From positions 1 through 7,760 of the forward strand of contig JAIRRR010000265.1 in the NCBI GenBank assembly GCA_031255875.1: a stretch of DNA of 7,760 bases, written 5' to 3'. The translations under genes and the position numbers were made by a program. The notes beneath the pieces were generated by a model that had not been told where the DNA came from, ran no database searches, and was given only the letters and a program-made list of their open reading frames with translations. How positions within the stretch are numbered: position 1 is the first letter of the stretch; each line of letters opens with the position of its first letter. Below, in pieces: positions 4,572-7,760 of the stretch. Source of the DNA: Treponema sp. GTDB taxonomy: Bacteria; Spirochaetota; Spirochaetia; Treponematales; Breznakiellaceae.

Positions 4572-5876
4572 ATGGCCAGTCTTATTGAACCGAGGATTTT
4601 GAAGGGTTTCCGGGATTTTCTCCCGGCATCGGAAATCGGAAGGCGGTCCCTTGTGGAGCGCATCGAAGCGTCTTTCAGGCTTTACGGCTTTGTGCCGATC
4701 GACACCCCGGCGCTGGAATACGCGGAGATTCTTCTGGGAAAGGGCGGCGGCGAAACCGAAAAGCAGATCTACCGCTTTGCCGACAACGGCGGCCGGGACG
4801 TGGCCCTGCGCTTTGACCTGACCGTCCCGTTCGCCCGCTTCCTCGCCGAACACCGCGCCGATCTCCCCTTCCCCTTCAAGCGTTACCACATTGCCAAAGT
4901 CTGGCGCGGCGAAAATACCCAGCGGGGGCGCTACCGGGAATTTACCCAGTGCGACTTTGACTGCGTGGGGAGCGATTCGGCGGCTGCGGATTTCGAGATC
5001 CTCCTTATGATGAAAAATACGTTTTCCGCCATCGGGGTGGAAAACATTACCATACGCATCAACCACCGGGGGCTTTTTAACCGCTTTCTGGACCGGATCG
5101 GCTGCCGCGATAAATCGGCGGAAATACTGCGCGTCGTGGACAAGCTGGCAAAGACCGGCAGGGACGCCGCGCTCGCCGCCCTTACCGGGATCGCGGGCGC
5201 GGAAAGCGCGGCAAGGGTCCTGGCGTACACCGAAGCGGCGGGCGGCTTTGAGGAAACGCTTGCCGTCCTTGAGGAGGCCGCCGGGGGCCCCTCCCCGGAA
5301 TCGGAACGGCTCTCGCTGATACGCCGCTTTATGGACGATACGGGGACATCGTCTTCCTTCGTCCTCGATCCTTCCATTGCCCGGGGGCTGGACTACTACA
5401 CCGGCGTGGTGTACGAAACTTTTATTGACGAGATCCCCGAAATCGGCTCGGTCTGTTCCGGGGGCCGGTACGACAACCTTGTGGGCCTTTACTCCAAGGA
5501 AAAATTCAGCGGCGTGGGGGCTTCCATCGGGCTTGACCGGCTTATCGCCGCCCTTGAAGCGCTGGGCAAGGGCCGGCCCAGGGGCGCCTACGCCAGGGCG
5601 GTTATTGCCTGCGCGGACGAGGAATCCGGCGGCGCGTACCAGGCCCTGGCGGAAAAATTCCGGAAAAGGGGGGCGGCCTGCGAGGTGTTCCCGGAGGCGA
5701 AAAAACTTGTCCAGCAGTTCGCGCTGGCGGAAAAGAAGGGCGCGGAATTCGTGATCATACCCGGCGAAGCGCCGCTGTCCGGGAAACTGGCCCTGCGAGA
5801 GATCAGCGGGCGGCAAAACAGGGAAAACCTGGATTTCGAAGAAGTCCTGGAGATAATAACCGGCGGCCCGCAGTAA
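4572..5876 (+). CDS. hisS: Histidine--tRNA ligase (HisRS)
   Basis: A class II aminoacyl-tRNA synthetase that charges tRNA-His with histidine, 434 residues and complete. Motif 1 region: P-R-I-L-K-G-F-R-D-F-L-P (7-18) through Y-G-F-V-P-I-D-T-P (38-46). Motif 2: K-V-W-R-G-E-N (109-115) and R-G-R-Y-R-E-F-T-Q-C-D-F-D (118-130), closer in wording to eukaryotic and archaeal HisRS than to the E. coli form. The HisRS-specific G-L-D-Y-Y-T-G-V-V-Y-E (272-282) and C-S-G-G-R-Y-D-N-L (295-303) bind the histidine substrate. Motif 3 is G-A-S-I-G-L-D-R-L (316-324). An anticodon-binding domain follows (about 340-430). The start is taken at ATG 4572 because homologous sequence begins there. In-frame ATGs at 4515 and 4527 would add 15-19 non-conserved Gly/Pro-rich residues and lie upstream of the -10 box. 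It is probably transcribed from its own promoter. Confidence 0.96.
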   Translation: MASLIEPRILKGFRDFLPASEIGRRSLVERIEASFRLYGFVPIDTPALEYAEILLGKGGGETEKQIYRFADNGGRDVALRFDLTVPFARFLAEHRADLPFPFKRYHIAKVWRGENTQRGRYREFTQCDFDCVGSDSAAADFEILLMMKNTFSAIGVENITIRINHRGLFNRFLDRIGCRDKSAEILRVVDKLAKTGRDAALAALTGIAGAESAARVLAYTEAAGGFEETLAVLEEAAGGPSPESERLSLIRRFMDDTGTSSSFVLDPSIARGLDYYTGVVYETFIDEIPEIGSVCSGGRYDNLVGLYSKEKFSGVGASIGLDRLIAALEALGKGRPRGAYARAVIACADEESGGAYQALAEKFRKRGAACEVFPEAKKLVQQFALAEKKGAEFVIIPGEAPLSGKLALREISGRQNRENLDFEEVLEIITGGPQ

Positions 5877-5912
5877 TACTGCCGCAGGGCGTACCAAATA
5901 CCCAATTCAAGG

Positions 5913-5917
5913 AAAGG
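5913..5917 (+). promoter_or_regulatory. Ribosome binding site of the PPC-domain gene
   Basis: AAAGG, six bases before ATG 5924, within the purine-rich stretch AAGGAAAGG (5909-5917). The 47-base gap after hisS shows no clear promoter, so co-transcription with hisS is possible. Confidence 0.75.
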
Positions 5918-5923
5918 CTCATC

Positions 5924-7456
5924 ATGTTAAAGAAGTTAATTACCGGCGCCGCGATTTTCGCCTGCCTTCTCCCCGCATTTTTGCACGGGCAGCAGCAGCC
6001 CAGGCCCGCCTCGCTTGCGGAACTCGACCAGTTTCTGATCGAAACGGCCATACGGCTCGATCTCAGGCTGCGCGGCCTGCCCAGGGAAGGCGGCGAAATG
6101 CCCCGGATCGGCGTGGGCGATTTTACTATGGCGGACGAACAGGTGGCCCTGGGCGATATCTGGAGGAACGGGGTACTCGACACCCTGGCCAATGTGCAAA
6201 ACCGCACGTATGCCCTGCGCGAGACCGCAGCCCCGCCGAACGACTATCTGCTTTCGGGAGTCATCATGGACGCAGGCAGCAGCGTCCGTATTACCACCAG
6301 GATAATAAGGGCCGCGGATTCCTCCGTAATCGCCTCCTGGAACAGCGATCTCGCAAAAACCCCTTTTACCATGGGGCTTCTGGAAACCCCCGGTGATTCG
6401 CGGGTACGCCGGGATCGTTTTGAAAGCGACAGCCGGGAAAATCCCGTTGCCGTTGAAGCCGGCGGGGCCCCTGTTTCCAGAACCATACACAGCGGGGAGG
6501 ACCGCGACTTCTTCCTCGTCAGGCATGAGGGGGCGGGCATGCTCAGGGCGGAAACAGAGGGCGGCATGGACACCATGATGGAACTTTACGACGAGGGGGG
6601 AAGGACGATAGCTTCCGACGACGACGGCGGCAGCGGCGGAAACGCCCGGATCGTTTTTCCCGCCGAAGACGGGAAAAACTACATCGTCATGGTCAGGGGC
6701 TACGGTTCCGAAACAGGTTCTTATACTTTCCGCGTTTCAGGGGAAGAGATCCCCGACCTGGCCCGGGAACCCAACAACAACCGCGAACAGGCTTCCCCCA
6801 TTGGCCCGGGGGAGTTAAGCGCGGCCTTTGTCCCGGCCGGGGACATTGACTGGTACAGTCTCGAGATCCCGGGGGAAGGGGCGCGCCTGGTTGTTTTCAC
6901 GGAGGGCGGCAGCGACACCCGCCTGGCCCTCTACAACAGCGGCGGGGATGTCCTTGCCGAAGATGACGATTCCGGGTCCGGGGAAAACGCCCGTATTTCC
7001 ATGAACCTTCCGGGCGGGACAGTGTATATCAAGGCGAGCCTTTACGGCGGCGATTCTTCCTCCGTCAGCTATACCCTGCAAACCCGCATACAGCCTCCCC
7101 TGGTGCAGGACGAGTGGGAACCGGACAATTCCGCCCTCCAGGCAAAGGACATAGAGGCGGGAATTCCCCAGACGCGCAATTTCGACAGCGGCAAGGACGA
7201 GGACTGGGCAAAATTCGCCGTTACCCAAGCTGGCCCTTATACCTTCCGCGCCAGGGGCGTTCAGGACACGGATCTGGACACCGTCATCACGCTATTCGAT
7301 TCGCTTTTAAACCCAATTGACGAAGACGATGACGGCGGGGACGGGTACGATTCCCTTCTTTCCCTGGATCTCGCGCCCGGAATCTACTATATCAGGGTAA
7401 CTACCCTGGACAATGACCCCGTAGGCAACTACACGTTGTCGGTAAGCGCGGAATGA
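5924..7456 (+). CDS. Exported protein with N-terminal CsgG/Lpo-like domain and three PPC domains
   Basis: 510 residues. A signal peptide is visible: L-K-K then a hydrophobic stretch to about residue 20. Cleavage after F-L-H-G (19-22) is plausible. A lipobox reading I-F-A-C with Cys14 is possible under relaxed spirochaete rules but less likely, because the hydrophobic stretch continues past it. Residues about 30-150, with R-I-G-V-G-D-F-T (61-68) and D-Y-L-L-S-G-V-I (107-114), resemble the CsgG/FlgO/LpoB-type fold; this is a weak call. Three pre-peptidase C-terminal (PPC) beta-sandwich repeats follow, about 166-272, 281-387 and 397-509. Each has a D-x-D-W/F-like strand (D-R-D-F-F, D-I-D-W-Y, D-E-D-W-A) and an Asp-rich loop (S-D-D-D-G-G, E-D-D-D-S-G, E-D-D-D-G-G) that may bind calcium. 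There is no peptidase or other catalytic domain. It likely acts in the periplasm or at the cell surface in binding; the function is unknown. Confidence 0.85.
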   Translation: MLKKLITGAAIFACLLPAFLHGQQQPRPASLAELDQFLIETAIRLDLRLRGLPREGGEMPRIGVGDFTMADEQVALGDIWRNGVLDTLANVQNRTYALRETAAPPNDYLLSGVIMDAGSSVRITTRIIRAADSSVIASWNSDLAKTPFTMGLLETPGDSRVRRDRFESDSRENPVAVEAGGAPVSRTIHSGEDRDFFLVRHEGAGMLRAETEGGMDTMMELYDEGGRTIASDDDGGSGGNARIVFPAEDGKNYIVMVRGYGSETGSYTFRVSGEEIPDLAREPNNNREQASPIGPGELSAAFVPAGDIDWYSLEIPGEGARLVVFTEGGSDTRLALYNSGGDVLAEDDDSGSGENARISMNLPGGTVYIKASLYGGDSSSVSYTLQTRIQPPLVQDEWEPDNSALQAKDIEAGIPQTRNFDSGKDEDWAKFAVTQAGPYTFRARGVQDTDLDTVITLFDSLLNPIDEDDDGGDGYDSLLSLDLAPGIYYIRVTTLDNDPVGNYTLSVSAE

Positions 7457-7760
7457 GCCTTTACCCACGCGGTTAAAAAGCCCAGCGTAAAGGCGAAGGG
7501 AAGCACCAGCGCCAGGGTCACCTGGTTCTGCTGGTAAAAACCGGGCAGCAGGCGCAGCGCAAGCGTCAGAGCGCCCCCCAGGAAAACGTAAGCCCACAGG
7601 ATGCGCAGAAGCCGTTCCGGGGGAAAGCGCCCGCCCCGGGACCCGCGCGCGTAAAGTATACCCAGCGGGACCGCGGCGAAAAGCAGGGGGTTAATGTAAA
7701 TGATGTTAATGTTGTGGTACGTGTAATCGTGGTTGGTGAAGAAAGTCATAAAGAGGAGCA
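7429..7760 (-). CDS. C-terminal membrane region of a DUF4105/Lnb-like protein (partial)
   Basis: On the minus strand the frame is open from the right edge to a TAG at 7431-7429, so the 5' part lies outside the window. An ATG at 7749 is internal: Leu-Leu-Phe codons precede it in frame. The visible 110 residues start with F-F-T-N-H-D-Y-T-Y-H-N-I-N, then I-N-P-L-L, followed by about three hydrophobic segments (the first after I-N-P-L-L, one containing L-R-I-L-W-A-Y-V-F-L-G-G, one containing V-T-L-A-L-V-L-P-F-A-F). The pattern F-F-T-x-H-x-x-x-x-N-x-N followed by a Pro-Leu and membrane helices resembles the C-terminal end of membrane proteins carrying a DUF4105 (Lnb-like) periplasmic domain. The family call is from memory of the motif and needs the missing N-terminus. 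It converges on the PPC gene with a 28-bp overlap. Confidence 0.7.
   Translation of the reverse strand, partial: LLFMTFFTNHDYTYHNINIIYINPLLFAAVPLGILYARGSRGGRFPPERLLRILWAYVFLGGALTLALRLLPGFYQQNQVTLALVLPFAFTLGFLTAWVKAHSALTDNV
7457..7494. repeat. Inverted repeat just after the PPC-gene stop
   Basis: GCCTTTAC (7457-7464) and GTAAAGGC (7487-7494) are perfect complements around a 22-base loop, starting at the base after the PPC-gene stop and inside the minus-strand coding region. No T-run follows on either strand, so it is not a standard intrinsic terminator. It could protect mRNA 3' ends or be chance. Confidence 0.4.

Noticed and set aside
5866..5890. Hairpin at the end of hisS as a terminator
   Set aside because: GCCCGCAG pairs with CTGC and GGGC around TAATA with a bulge, but no T-run follows; it spans the stop codon and is likely incidental.

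Overview
The window is GC-rich bacterial DNA, densely coded on the plus strand. The gene content fits a spirochaete, perhaps a high-GC relative of Treponema. It has a Thermotoga-type DAHP synthase, a HisRS with an R-G-R-Y-R-E-F motif 2, and an exported protein with pre-peptidase C-terminal (PPC) domains. The taxonomic placement is an inference from protein style only and is not firm.

Layout: (1) 1-701, the C-terminal part of a HAD-superfamily phosphatase cut by the left edge. (2) 702-1465, about 760 bases without a conventional gene but full of regulatory structure: an AT-rich island with two repeats 31 bp apart, a 43-residue leader reading frame (1068-1199) with four consecutive Tyr codons, a perfect 12-bp hairpin inside that frame, a strong intrinsic terminator (1198-1230), and a further 200 nt of GC-rich foldable RNA. 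(3) 1466-4513, a probable operon: type I-beta DAHP synthase (aroF), prephenate dehydrogenase (tyrA, GTGA overlap) and a COG0523/CobW-family metal GTPase with a His-rich linker (13-nt gap). (4) 4572-5876, hisS, preceded by a perfect TATAAT placed so that the transcript would begin at or one base before the ATG. (5) 5924-7456, an exported protein with three PPC domains. (6) 7429-7760 on the minus strand, the C-terminal membrane part of a protein resembling DUF4105/Lnb-like proteins. It is cut by the right edge and converges on the PPC gene with a 28-bp overlap.

How the genes work together: aroF makes the first committed shikimate-pathway intermediate and tyrA makes the direct precursor of tyrosine. 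A Tyr-codon-rich leader peptide followed by an intrinsic terminator sits immediately upstream. The most interesting hypothesis is therefore transcription attenuation of a tyrosine operon by tRNA-Tyr charging. The parts are visible in the sequence, but the exact switch is not: the leader stop codon abuts the terminator, which is not the classical trp/his/phe geometry. The CobW-family protein may serve metal supply, but its client cannot be read from sequence.
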